Shown here piece after piece: positions 27,058-34,834 of a DNA stretch of 51,441 nt. Under the pieces are notes generated by a model, which saw only the letters and a list, made by a program, of their open reading frames with translations, was not told where the DNA came from and did no database searches. Each line of letters starts with the position of its first letter. Position 1 is the stretch's first letter. A program made the translations under genes and the position numbers. This DNA comes from JAMLIN01 sp041676645 (GTDB lineage: Bacteria; Pseudomonadota; Gammaproteobacteria; Burkholderiales; Burkholderiaceae_E): assembly GCA_041676645.1 (NCBI GenBank), contig JBAYRO010000015.1, forward strand, positions 1 through 51,441, read 5' to 3'.

Positions 27058-28085
27058 GATCCGGCCTGTATTCGCTGGCGCGCCCCCTGCTGTTCGCGCT
27101 CGACCCCGAGCGCGCCCATGAACTGACCCTCGCATCGCTCGGCGGACTCGCGGCCAGCGGCGCCCTGGAACTCGCCGCCGGTACGCCGGTCGACGACCCG
27201 GTCGAACTGATGGGCCTGCGCTTCTCGAACCGGGTCGGGCTCGCCGCGGGAATGGACAAGGACGGCGCGCACATCGACGCCTTCGCACGCATGGGCTTCG
27301 GCTTCATCGAGGTCGGCACGGTCACGCCGCGCCCCCAGCCCGGCAATCCGCGTCCACGCATGTTCCGCCTGCCTTCGCACCGGGCGCTGATCAACCGGAT
27401 GGGCTTCAACAATGCCGGCGCCGACGCCTTCGTCGCCAATGTGCAGCGCTCCCGCTACCAGGGCACGCTCGGCCTGAACATCGGCAAGAACGCCGACACG
27501 CCGATCGAGAATGCGGTCGACGACTACCTGGAGTGTCTCGCCAAGGTGTATCCGCATGCCGGCTACGTGACGATCAACATCTCCTCGCCCAATACCCGCA
27601 ACCTGCGCCAGCTGCAGGGCGCCGACGAACTCGACCGCATGCTCGAGCGGCTGCGCGAGGCGCGCGACCGACTGGCGACCGAGCATCGCCGGCAGGTGCC
27701 CCTGCTGCTCAAGATCGCTCCCGATCTCGAGCCGGCGCAGGTCGACTCCATCACCGCCGCCCTGCTGCGCCATGGCATGGACGGCGTCATCGCCACCAAC
27801 ACCACGGTCGCCCGCGAGATGGTCGCCGGTGCGCGGCATGCGCGCGAGGCCGGCGGCCTGTCGGGCGCGCCGCTGCTGGGCCTGTCGAACCGGGTGATCC
27901 GCGCCCTGCGCGAGCGCCTGCCCGCCGACTACCCGATCATCGGTGTGGGCGGCGTATCCGGCGGCGCGGATGCGCGCTCCAAGATCGAGGCCGGCGCCTC
28001 GCTGGTGCAGTTGTTCACCAGCCTCGTCTACCGGGGCCCGGCGGTGGTCGGCGAATGCGCCCGGGCGCTGGCGCAACGCGCCTGA
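27054..28085 (+). CDS. pyrD: Dihydroorotate dehydrogenase (quinone)
   Basis: Class 2 membrane-associated dihydroorotate dehydrogenase, the FMN enzyme that oxidises dihydroorotate to orotate and passes electrons to ubiquinone in pyrimidine synthesis. The hydrophobic N-terminal helices (1-35) form the quinone tunnel typical of class 2. FMN and substrate motifs include G-L-A-A-G-M-D-K-D-G (62-71), N-R-M-G-F-N-N (114-120), N-I-S-S-P-N-T with catalytic S178, and a C-terminal G-V-G-G-V-S-G-G-A-D-A phosphate loop. The ATG at 27054 overlaps the bpt stop; 343 aa is normal. Confidence 0.97.
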   Translation: MRSGLYSLARPLLFALDPERAHELTLASLGGLAASGALELAAGTPVDDPVELMGLRFSNRVGLAAGMDKDGAHIDAFARMGFGFIEVGTVTPRPQPGNPRPRMFRLPSHRALINRMGFNNAGADAFVANVQRSRYQGTLGLNIGKNADTPIENAVDDYLECLAKVYPHAGYVTINISSPNTRNLRQLQGADELDRMLERLREARDRLATEHRRQVPLLLKIAPDLEPAQVDSITAALLRHGMDGVIATNTTVAREMVAGARHAREAGGLSGAPLLGLSNRVIRALRERLPADYPIIGVGGVSGGADARSKIEAGASLVQLFTSLVYRGPAVVGECARALAQRA

Positions 28086-28114
28086 ATGACAGGCGTTTTA
28101 CTTAGTGATATAAC
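28086..28114 (+). promoter_or_regulatory. Sigma-70 promoter of the iclR-type gene
   Basis: ATGACA (28086-28091), 17 bp, then TATAAC (28109-28114): five of six matches at each hexamer with ideal spacing. It begins right after the pyrD stop codon and would start transcription near 28121. The AT-rich stretch contrasts with the surrounding GC-rich DNA. A short ATCG-N8-CGAT dyad follows and could be an autoregulatory site, but this is weak. Confidence 0.7.
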
Positions 28115-28150
28115 GTACCACATCGTAGTATTGCGATCCACGCAAGCCTG

Positions 28151-28939
28151 ATGCCGCGCCCCCGCTCCAACGCCATCGACCATGGCAAGACCGCGATCCA
28201 GGTGATCGAGCGGATGGTGTCGCTGCTCGACGCCCTGGCGGCGCATCCCGATCCGGTCAGCCTGAAGGACCTGTCGGCTCGCACCGGCCTGCATCCGTCG
28301 ACCGCGCACCGGATCCTCAACGATCTCGTCATCGCCCGCTTCGTCGATCGCAGCGACCCGGGAACCTACCAGCTCGGGATCCGCCTGCTGGAGCTCGGCA
28401 ATCTCGTCAAGACGCGGCTCAATGTCCGCGACGCGGCGCTCGGCCCGATGCGCGAACTGCATCGCGCGACCGGGCAGCCGGTCAATCTTTCGATCCGCCA
28501 GGGCGACGAGATCGTGTACATCGAGCGGGCGCTGTCCGAGCGCTCGGGAATGCAGGTGGTGCGCGCCGTCGGCGGTCGCGCGCCACTGCACCTGACCTCC
28601 GTGGGCAAGCTCTTCCTGGCGGCCGACGATACCCGGACCGTGCGCGCCTACGGCGCCCGCACGGGGCTGGCCGGCAACACCCGCAACAGCATCACCGAGC
28701 CCGCCCGCCTCGAGCGCGAACTCGCCCTGGTGCGTGCCCGCGGCTACGCGCGTGACAACGAGGAACTCGAGCCCGGGGTTCGCTGCATCGCCGCCGGCAT
28801 CCGCGACGATTCGGGTCGCCTCGTCGCCGGGCTGTCGATCTCGGCGCCAGCCGAGTTCATCCAGGACGAGTGGATAGACCAGCTCTGCCTGACCGCCGAC
28901 CAGATCTCGTCGGCGCTCGGCCACGAACGCCGCGACTGA
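28151..28939 (+). CDS. IclR family transcriptional regulator
   Basis: A 262-aa IclR-type regulator. A winged helix-turn-helix (about 15-80: VSLLDALAAHPDPVSLKDLSARTGLHPSTAHRILNDL) is followed by a linker helix and the GAF-like effector domain (90-255). The effector domain keeps H-L-T-S-V-G-K-L-F-L-A, the D-N-E-E-L-E-P-G-V-R-C-I-A-A stretch and a late G-L-S-I-S-A-P. Members respond to small organic acids and control catabolic genes, but no catabolic gene adjoins it, so neither target nor effector can be assigned. It has its own promoter and is tail-to-tail with the PBP7-like gene, with a 9-bp inverted repeat between them. Confidence 0.94.
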   Translation: MPRPRSNAIDHGKTAIQVIERMVSLLDALAAHPDPVSLKDLSARTGLHPSTAHRILNDLVIARFVDRSDPGTYQLGIRLLELGNLVKTRLNVRDAALGPMRELHRATGQPVNLSIRQGDEIVYIERALSERSGMQVVRAVGGRAPLHLTSVGKLFLAADDTRTVRAYGARTGLAGNTRNSITEPARLERELALVRARGYARDNEELEPGVRCIAAGIRDDSGRLVAGLSISAPAEFIQDEWIDQLCLTADQISSALGHERRD

Positions 28940-29044
28940 TTCGCGCCGGCGCCCCGGTCACGCGGGCGACCCGGTCACGCCGCCGCGCCGGCAGCCGGGG
29001 CGCTGGGCGATGAGGGGCATCCGCGCCGCAGGCGGCGCCGGGAT

Positions 29045-30220
29045 TCAGCTCGACGAGGCCGCCGTCCGGCTCATGTTGGCACTGGGCCCGCGCGCCTTCG
29101 TGACGCCGCCGGCCTCGAGCCAGGTGCGCAGCCGGCGCGCATCGCCGAAGCGGGTGTTGGAGCCGTCGGAGTCGAGCAGCACCATCACGACCGGACGTCC
29201 GTCGACCAGGGTCTGCATGACGAGACAGCGCCCCGCCTCCGAGATATAGCCGGTCTTCTGGATGCCGATGTCCCAACCCGCCTTCACCAGCCGGTTGGTA
29301 TTGCCGTAGCGAACCTGCCGGAAGCCGGTATCGACGGTGAGGTCGGACGAGGTCGAGTAGCTGCGCAGCAGCGGATAGCGGGCGGCCTCGCGCACCAGCT
29401 TGACCAGGTCATGGGCGTTGGCGACGTTGGCGACCGACAGGCCGGTCGGCTCGACGAAACTCGAATCCTCCATCCCGATGGCCTGCGCCTTGCGATTCAT
29501 CGCGGCGACGAAGGCCTTCAACCCGCCGGGATGATGGCGGCCGAGGGCGTTGGCCGCCCGATTCTCCGAGGACATCAGCGCGAGCTGCAGCATTTCGGCG
29601 CGCGACAGCCTGGTCCCGACGGTCAGGCGCGAGCGGCTGTTGCGCTCGGTGTCGACGTCGTCCTTGGAGATCGTCAGCATCTCGTGCATCGACTCCTTGG
29701 AATCGATCACGACCATCGCCGTCATCAGCTTGCTGATCGATGCGATCGGCAGCACGGCATCCCCGTTCTTCTCGTACAGCGTCTGGCCGCTGCGGGCATC
29801 GACCATCAGGGCCACCGACGAACCCAGGGAGAGAGGGTCGTCGACCCCGCGCAGCCCGATCACCTGGCCGATGGTCGGCGTCGGGGTCACGACGGCGCGC
29901 TGGACGCGGGCGGTCCTGCTGGCCTTGGCCCTGACCACCGAGGCGTTCTGCTTGCGAGTCGTCGCGGCCGCGCGGTTTCTCGCACCGGTGCTCCGCTTGG
30001 CGCTGGAGCGCGACGCCTGCGCGCGGCTTGCGGCGCGGCGGGGCTGCGCCCGGGCGCCCGCGGATCGGGTGGCTGTCGCGGTCTTGCGCTTGGCCGATGA
30101 AGTCGATTTGCCGGCCTCGGCCGTCGTACCGCGCGCTTGCGCTTCCGCTTCCGGATAGCCCACGCCAATCGCGGCGAAGACGCACGCGAACACCATTGCA
30201 CGAAACCATGACACCAACAT
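29045..30220 (-). CDS. D-alanyl-D-alanine endopeptidase (PBP7/PbpG-like)
   Basis: A periplasmic low-molecular-weight penicillin-binding protein, S11 family, expected to cleave D-Ala-meso-DAP cross-links in peptidoglycan. After a signal peptide (1-28) comes an unusual basic linker (about 38-112) made mostly of Ala, Arg, Lys, Ser and Thr. The catalytic domain has the three active-site motifs: S-I-S-K (S161, K164), S-E-N (218-220) and K-T-G (322-324). The ATG at 30220 is chosen because GGGAG stands five bases upstream and a signal peptide follows directly. The 391 aa is longer than E. coli PbpG, entirely because of the linker. Carboxypeptidase rather than endopeptidase activity remains possible. 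Confidence 0.9.
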   Translation of the reverse strand: MLVSWFRAMVFACVFAAIGVGYPEAEAQARGTTAEAGKSTSSAKRKTATATRSAGARAQPRRAASRAQASRSSAKRSTGARNRAAATTRKQNASVVRAKASRTARVQRAVVTPTPTIGQVIGLRGVDDPLSLGSSVALMVDARSGQTLYEKNGDAVLPIASISKLMTAMVVIDSKESMHEMLTISKDDVDTERNSRSRLTVGTRLSRAEMLQLALMSSENRAANALGRHHPGGLKAFVAAMNRKAQAIGMEDSSFVEPTGLSVANVANAHDLVKLVREAARYPLLRSYSTSSDLTVDTGFRQVRYGNTNRLVKAGWDIGIQKTGYISEAGRCLVMQTLVDGRPVVMVLLDSDGSNTRFGDARRLRTWLEAGGVTKARGPSANMSRTAASSS

Positions 30221-30254
30221 GCGAGCTCCCGGACGCCCTCTTTTCGGACGACAG

Positions 30255-30263
30255 AGTGTATCA
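30255..30263 (-). promoter_or_regulatory. Extended -10 promoter element of the PBP7-like gene
   Basis: On the minus strand TGATACACT matches the extended -10 form TGnTAnnnT, 35 bp before the start codon. The -35 region is only T-rich, as is usual when an extended -10 is present. Confidence 0.45.
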
Positions 30264-30546
30264 AGTAGTCCCTTTAAAAATAAAGCCTTACTGAGCAAAG
30301 CGAAGAGAAATCTTGAAGAACGCGCGCCCAGGGCCGACGGGTGGTCGATCGCCGAAAAGCGCCGCTTGGCCCGCCCTACCCGTCCTTGCTCGCGGAACAG
30401 GCGGTTTCGTGCGGATGCAACATGACATGGGGATGCAAGCCGAATGACGGACCGGAGTCATCGGCAAGGGAGAACGGCCATAGATTTCATGGAATTTTCC
30501 TTTCCAATCAATGGTCAATGCCAATTCCGCTGATTTCGGAACACTC

Positions 30547-30572
30547 GCATTGCTGCGTTGCACAAACAATGC
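30547..30572. promoter_or_regulatory. Dyad abutting the phasin -35, candidate PhaR site
   Basis: GCATTG, 14 nt, CAATGC form perfect 6-bp arms, with a nested TGC-N6-GCA inside. The dyad ends at the base before the phasin -35 hexamer. PhaR represses phasin genes in other PHA producers by binding near their promoters; that this is its site is an inference from position. Confidence 0.35.
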
Positions 30573-30601
30573 TTGACTTCCGATGCGACCGTCCTTACAG
30601 T
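30573..30601 (+). promoter_or_regulatory. Sigma-70 promoter of the phasin gene
   Basis: TTGACT (30573-30578), exactly 17 bp, TACAGT (30596-30601). Initiation is expected near 30608, giving a 5' UTR of about 67 nt that ends in AGGAG five bases before the ATG. This is the best sigma-70 promoter in the window. Confidence 0.75.
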
Positions 30602-30674
30602 GTCTTTTGTGCGACGCACCATCATCCTTGATAGATCGTCGCCCTGTCCCGAATCCGACTATCCAGGAGTGCAC

Positions 30675-31211
30675 ATGTTCCAGACCCCCGAACAACTCAT
30701 CCAGATCCACAAGGCCTCGCTCGAGAGCACCCAGGCAGCGACCCTCAAGTCGCTGGAAGGCATCGAGAAGCTCGCCGAACTGAACCTGCAGGCCGCGAAA
30801 ACCTCGATCGACGAGGCGTCCGAGCAGTTTCGCGCCCTGTTCGACGTCAAGGATCCCCAGGCCTTCGCCGAACTGGCCTCGAGCTCGGTCCAGCCGACCG
30901 CCGAGAAGTTCGCCGCCTATTCGAAGCATGTCTACGACATCACGAATGAAACTGGCACGAGCATTGCTTCGATCTACGAGAAGCAGTTCGCCGAAGCCAG
31001 CAAGCTGTTCCAGTCCGCCGTCGACCAGTTCGCCAAGAACGCACCGGCCGGCTCGGAAGGGATGGTGACCTTCGTGCGCCAGGCCCTGAACGCCGCCAAT
31101 TCGGCTGCCGACCAGGTCACCGCGGTCACCAAGCAGGCTGTCGAACTCGCCGAGACGAACTTCAGCGCAGCGACCGCCAAGGCGGCGCCGCGGTCGAAGA
31201 AGGTCGCCTGA
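30675..31211 (+). CDS. Phasin (PHA granule-associated protein)
   Basis: A 178-aa phasin of the PhaP/TIGR01841 family, which coats polyhydroxyalkanoate granules in the cytoplasm and controls their size and number. The protein is almost wholly helical and amphipathic, lacks Cys and Trp, and shows the family layout: F-Q-T-P-E-Q-L at the start, S-L-E-G-I-E-K-L-A-E-L-N-L-Q-A near 26-40, and an Ala/Lys-rich tail ending near P-R-S-K-K-V-A. The start is fixed by AGGAG at 5-nt spacing. It is monocistronic with its own promoter and terminator. No PHA synthase or depolymerase gene is in the window. Confidence 0.94.
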   Translation: MFQTPEQLIQIHKASLESTQAATLKSLEGIEKLAELNLQAAKTSIDEASEQFRALFDVKDPQAFAELASSSVQPTAEKFAAYSKHVYDITNETGTSIASIYEKQFAEASKLFQSAVDQFAKNAPAGSEGMVTFVRQALNAANSAADQVTAVTKQAVELAETNFSAATAKAAPRSKKVA

Positions 31212-31270
31212 GCGATTTCCTCGCAAGATAGTCTCCTCTAGGCGCCACTGCCTCCTCCGTGGTGCTTTAG

Positions 31271-31299
31271 GGCCCGACCCGCCGGTCGGGCCTTTTTCT
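31271..31299 (+). terminator. Rho-independent terminator of the phasin gene
   Basis: GGCCCGAC (31271-31278), a 6-nt loop, GTCGGGCC (31285-31292), then TTTTTCTTT. It lies 60 bp after the phasin stop. The 8-bp GC-rich stem and clean U-tract make this a strong terminator. Confidence 0.92.
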
Positions 31300-31353
31300 T
31301 TGTGACCCACCGCGTCACATTCGGCCCCGGCTCGACATGCCGGACCGCCGCGC

Positions 31354-32151
31354 TCAGTCGGCCGGAGGCATCTCCAGGATCTCGCCGCCCAGTTGCGAGA
31401 CCGATTGGCGCAGCATCCGGCAGGCGGCATCGATACGCGCGGGATCGCCGCGCACCCCGAGTTCGAGCTGCCCGGGCCGGGCCAGCGTCCCGGCCGATGG
31501 AAGGCAGAACACCTTGATCGGCTCGAACGCCACCTCGACGGCTTCCAGGGCCGGCGTGACGACCGACTCGGGCAATCCGCGAACGATGAAGGCGAGCACT
31601 GCCTCGGGCCGCTGGAAGAAAAGTTCCTGATAGTGCGTGTCGAGCACCCACTCGATCATCGGCCAGGCCATCACCGGAAATCCCGGCATGAACCAGTGCG
31701 AACCCACCGAAAATCCGGGAATCCGGTTGAACGGATTGGGCACGATGCTCGCGCCTGCCGGGAACTCGCCCATGCGCAGTCGCTGGCGGTTCTCCGGCCT
31801 CGTCATGTCGGCGCTGCCGCGTCCTTCGCGCGCCATCGCGGCGCATCGCTCGGTGATCAGCGCGGCCGCTTCGGGATGCAGCACGACCGGCACGCCGAGC
31901 GCCGCCGCGGCGGCCTGGCGAGTGTGGTCGTCCGGGGTCGCCCCGATGCCGCCGCAACAGAACACGACATCCGGGCCGGCGAAGGTCTCGCGCAGCACCG
32001 ATTCGATCCGCCCGGGCTCATCACCCACATAGCGCGCCCAGGCGAGCCGCAGGCCCCGCGCGGCGAGCAGCTCGCGCGCCTTTGCGAAATGCTTGTCCTC
32101 GCGCCGGCCCGAGAGAATCTCGTCGCCGATCACCAGCAGTCCGAACTCCAT
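31354..32151 (-). CDS. CinA/MoaB-like molybdopterin-binding domain protein
   Basis: A 265-aa protein with the MoCF/MoaB-type fold seen in the N-terminal half of CinA. The G-D-E-I-L-S-G loop (9-15) and G-G-I-G-A-T-P-D-D (67-75) mark the phosphate-binding site. The CinA C-terminal nicotinamide-nucleotide amidase domain is absent; residues 180-265 resemble the COG1058 middle domain. CinA-type domains in some organisms hydrolyse ADP-ribose or bind molybdopterin; which applies here is unknown. It is the last gene of the EI24-ggt-cinA-like operon, 15 bp after ggt, and runs convergent with the phasin. Confidence 0.88.
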   Translation of the reverse strand: MEFGLLVIGDEILSGRREDKHFAKARELLAARGLRLAWARYVGDEPGRIESVLRETFAGPDVVFCCGGIGATPDDHTRQAAAAALGVPVVLHPEAAALITERCAAMAREGRGSADMTRPENRQRLRMGEFPAGASIVPNPFNRIPGFSVGSHWFMPGFPVMAWPMIEWVLDTHYQELFFQRPEAVLAFIVRGLPESVVTPALEAVEVAFEPIKVFCLPSAGTLARPGQLELGVRGDPARIDAACRMLRQSVSQLGGEILEMPPAD

Positions 32152-32166
32152 CGTCGTTTCCCCTGT

Positions 32167-34005
32167 TCACCGATCGCCGACGGCCACGCCTTCGCGACGT
32201 GGGTCGGCGGCCCCGACCCACTTCCCTCGGGATGGGTCGACCGCGAACGGCGCCGGCGCATCGCCGATCCGTCCGTTGAAGGCGAAGCCATGCAGGCCGC
32301 TGGTCTGCGCCCGGCGCCGGACCTCGTGACCGTGCCCGGCCAGGGCCCGGGCGACCGGATCGCCGGCGGGCCCGGATTCGACCACCGCCGAGGCGCCACC
32401 CCAGGCGCCGAAGTTCGGCATCGCGAAGGCTTCGTCGATGGGCAGGTGGCGATCGACCATGGCCACCAGGGCCTTGCCGACGTACTGGACGATCTGGCTG
32501 CCGCCGGGCGAGCCGAGGGCGGCGAGCAGACGCCCGTCACGGTCCAGTACGAGGGTCGGCGCCATCGTGCTGCGGGGACGCTTGCCCGGCTCCACCCGGT
32601 TGGCCAGCCGCCTGCCCCTCGAGTCGACGGGCGAGAGCGCGAAATCGGTCAGCTGGTTGTTCAGCAGGAAACCACGCACCCGCAGCAGGTTCCCGAACGC
32701 GTGCTCGATCGAACTGGTGAAGGAGACGGCTTCGCCATGGCGATCGACGATCGCGATGTGGGTCGTGGACGGCAGGCCGCGATCCGCATCGGGCACCGGC
32801 GCCGGCGCGCCCGGTGGCTGTCCCGGGCCCGCGGCGACCGTGGCTCGCCGGTCGTCGACCAGGCTCGCGCGCCGCCCGAGGTAATCGGCATCGAGAAGTC
32901 CCGCCCGGGGGACCGGAAAGAAATCCGGATCGGCGATCCATGCGGAGCGGTCCGCATAGGCGAGCCGGTATGCCTCGACCAGCCGGTGCAGGCTCGCCGC
33001 TGGCATCGGCAGCCCCGGTTCGGCCGGGAGCGCCGCCGGTTCGAGGCGTTCGAAGATGCCCAGCGATTGCAGCAGGGTGATGCCCCCCGAACTCGGTGGC
33101 GGGAAACCGCAGACCTGCAACTCGCGGAACGACCCGCAGACCGGCTCGCGGACCCGGGCGCCGTAGGCGGCGAGATCGGCCAACCCGAGGCGCCCCGCTC
33201 CCCGCGGATCGCTGCCGACCGCCTCGACCATGGCGATCGCGATCGGCCCCCGATAGAAGGCATCGGCGCCCTCCCGGGCAATCATCGCGAGGGTGTCGGC
33301 GAACTCCGGATCGCGCAGCCGATGCCCCACCGGCCAGGGTCGTCCCGCGGCATCGAGATAATGCCTGGCGGCCGATTCACTGCGACGGATCCGGTCCAGG
33401 GCTCCGCTCAGCAGGGCGTTCAGGCGGGGCGAGACCGGGAAACCCGCGCGCGCCAGCTCGATCGCAGGCTCGAACAGGCGCGCCCAGGGCAGGCGCCCGT
33501 GGTCGCGATGCGCCGCTTCCAGCATCCGCAGCAATCCGGGCACACCGACCGACAGGCCGCTGTCGACCGCCGCGAAGAATCCCATGACGCTTCCGTCGGG
33601 CTGCAGGAACAGGTCTTCGTCGGCGCCGGCGGGCGCGGTCTCGCGTCCGTCGTAGGCGCTGATCCGGCCATCTCCCGAGTCCATGTGCAGGAGGAAGCCG
33701 CCGCCGCCGATCCCGGACGACTGGGGCTCGACCAGGTTGAGCACCATCTGGGCCGCGATCGCGGCATCGATCGCTCCACCACCGGCGTCAAGGATGCCGC
33801 GGGCGGCATCGATGGCGGCCGGATGCGCGGCCACCACCATGTCCGAACGACCGAAGCCGAGCGCCGCCGTCCCGGTGCCGGTGGCGGCCTCCGGTGCGGC
33901 GCGCAGCGCATCGGCATCGTCCGCCGCTTCGCGGGCGAACGCCCCCGCGCCGCCCGTCAGCAGCAGGGCCAGCACCGTGCCCAGGCACAGGAGTCGATGT
34001 CGCAT
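32167..34005 (-). CDS. ggt: Gamma-glutamyltransferase
   Basis: A 612-aa periplasmic N-terminal-nucleophile hydrolase that transfers or hydrolyses the gamma-glutamyl group of glutathione and related compounds. A signal peptide (1-24) is followed by the large subunit and, after autoprocessing, the small subunit beginning at the catalytic Thr in S-T-T-H-I (T414). Substrate-binding motifs include the Y-D-G-R-E-T-A-P segment with its conserved Arg, P-P-P-S-S-G-G-I near 303-310, and the late S-P-G-G-S-Q-I loop. The ATG at 34005 is chosen for the signal peptide; the frame is open further up but overlaps EI24. It overlaps the EI24 stop by one base (TGATG), so the two are coupled. Confidence 0.95.
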   Translation of the reverse strand: MRHRLLCLGTVLALLLTGGAGAFAREAADDADALRAAPEAATGTGTAALGFGRSDMVVAAHPAAIDAARGILDAGGGAIDAAIAAQMVLNLVEPQSSGIGGGGFLLHMDSGDGRISAYDGRETAPAGADEDLFLQPDGSVMGFFAAVDSGLSVGVPGLLRMLEAAHRDHGRLPWARLFEPAIELARAGFPVSPRLNALLSGALDRIRRSESAARHYLDAAGRPWPVGHRLRDPEFADTLAMIAREGADAFYRGPIAIAMVEAVGSDPRGAGRLGLADLAAYGARVREPVCGSFRELQVCGFPPPSSGGITLLQSLGIFERLEPAALPAEPGLPMPAASLHRLVEAYRLAYADRSAWIADPDFFPVPRAGLLDADYLGRRASLVDDRRATVAAGPGQPPGAPAPVPDADRGLPSTTHIAIVDRHGEAVSFTSSIEHAFGNLLRVRGFLLNNQLTDFALSPVDSRGRRLANRVEPGKRPRSTMAPTLVLDRDGRLLAALGSPGGSQIVQYVGKALVAMVDRHLPIDEAFAMPNFGAWGGASAVVESGPAGDPVARALAGHGHEVRRRAQTSGLHGFAFNGRIGDAPAPFAVDPSRGKWVGAADPRREGVAVGDR

Positions 34006-34736
34006 CAGGAAGGCACCCGCGTGCGACGCAGCAGGTCGAGGGAGAAATGAACGTAGGCCAGTGCCGAGAGCACCGGGGTGATGAGGAACAACGGTGGAAT
34101 GTAGTTGAGCACGGTCACCAGCATGCCGAGCAGCAGGTAGGAGCGGCGGTGCGACTTGATCAGTATCCGCCGTTCGACCGGATCGGCATGTTCGACGAGG
34201 CTGTCGAATCGCATCATCCGCGCGGTCAGCCAGCTCCACCACAGCCACGGAACCACGAAAGCCAGCGGCGGCACCAGCCAGAGCGGCATGGTCAGCAGGT
34301 AGCCGACGATGAACACCAGCAGGCTCGTCACCGCATTCCAGATGCTCGCGCCGACCGACCAGGAGCCGAGGCGCTGCACCTCCGGGTAGCGTTCACCGAG
34401 ATGGCGGGTCACCAGCGGCATCGCAAGCACGGCGACCAGCCCCATCCCCGTGGCGAAGATCATGGGAATCGCCACGAGCAGCGCCAGCACGGTGGCCATG
34501 ACATCGGCAGCGCTGGTGAAGCCCAGCGCGGCGATCCGGTCGAAGGTCCACTGGACCATGGAGAACCTGCCGAGCAGGTCCTCGGCGATCCAGTCCACGA
34601 GCGGCCCCCATGCGAACCACGCAAGCACGATCCAGCCCACGAGCGCGGCGAGAAAGGGCCAGACCAGCAGGGCCAGCATCTTCGGATGCAACTGGCTGAC
34701 GATGCTGCGCGAGAACGCGGCGAGGATGCGATGCAT
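34005..34736 (-). CDS. EI24 domain (CysZ-like) membrane protein
   Basis: A 243-aa inner-membrane protein of the EI24/CysZ superfamily with about four to six hydrophobic segments (for example MLALLVWPFLAALVGWIVLAWF, VMATVLALLVAIPMIFATG, WNAVTSLLVFIVGYLLTM and LLLGMLVTVLNYIPPLFLITP). A basic, Arg-rich C-terminal end lies in the cytosol. CysZ members import sulfate for cysteine synthesis; Burkholderiales EI24 members are mostly uncharacterised. The ATG at 34736 is preferred over one 48 bp upstream, as the family begins with an amphipathic helix before the first membrane span. It overlaps ggt by one base. A link to sulfur or glutathione use is an inference from that neighbour. Confidence 0.85.
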   Translation of the reverse strand: MHRILAAFSRSIVSQLHPKMLALLVWPFLAALVGWIVLAWFAWGPLVDWIAEDLLGRFSMVQWTFDRIAALGFTSAADVMATVLALLVAIPMIFATGMGLVAVLAMPLVTRHLGERYPEVQRLGSWSVGASIWNAVTSLLVFIVGYLLTMPLWLVPPLAFVVPWLWWSWLTARMMRFDSLVEHADPVERRILIKSHRRSYLLLGMLVTVLNYIPPLFLITPVLSALAYVHFSLDLLRRTRVPS

Positions 34737-34834
34737 CGCGACATGATAGCGGTGCGCCCGACCGTTCGTCGGCTGCAACGCCACCCCATCGGGGCCCGCA
34801 GCACGCCTTTGCCCGGCATGGCCAGAATGGGCCC

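Larger units (their letters stand above)
30221..30674. other. Divergent intergenic region pbpG-like / phasin
   Basis: A 454-bp region with no convincing gene. Next to the PBP7-like gene, on the minus strand, is an extended -10 element. The middle (about 30300-30480) is GC-rich and shows only a repeated GATGCAA word (30414-30420 and 30432-30438). The part nearest the phasin is AT-richer and carries a dyad, a sigma-70 promoter and a 67-nt 5' UTR. Confidence 0.6.
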
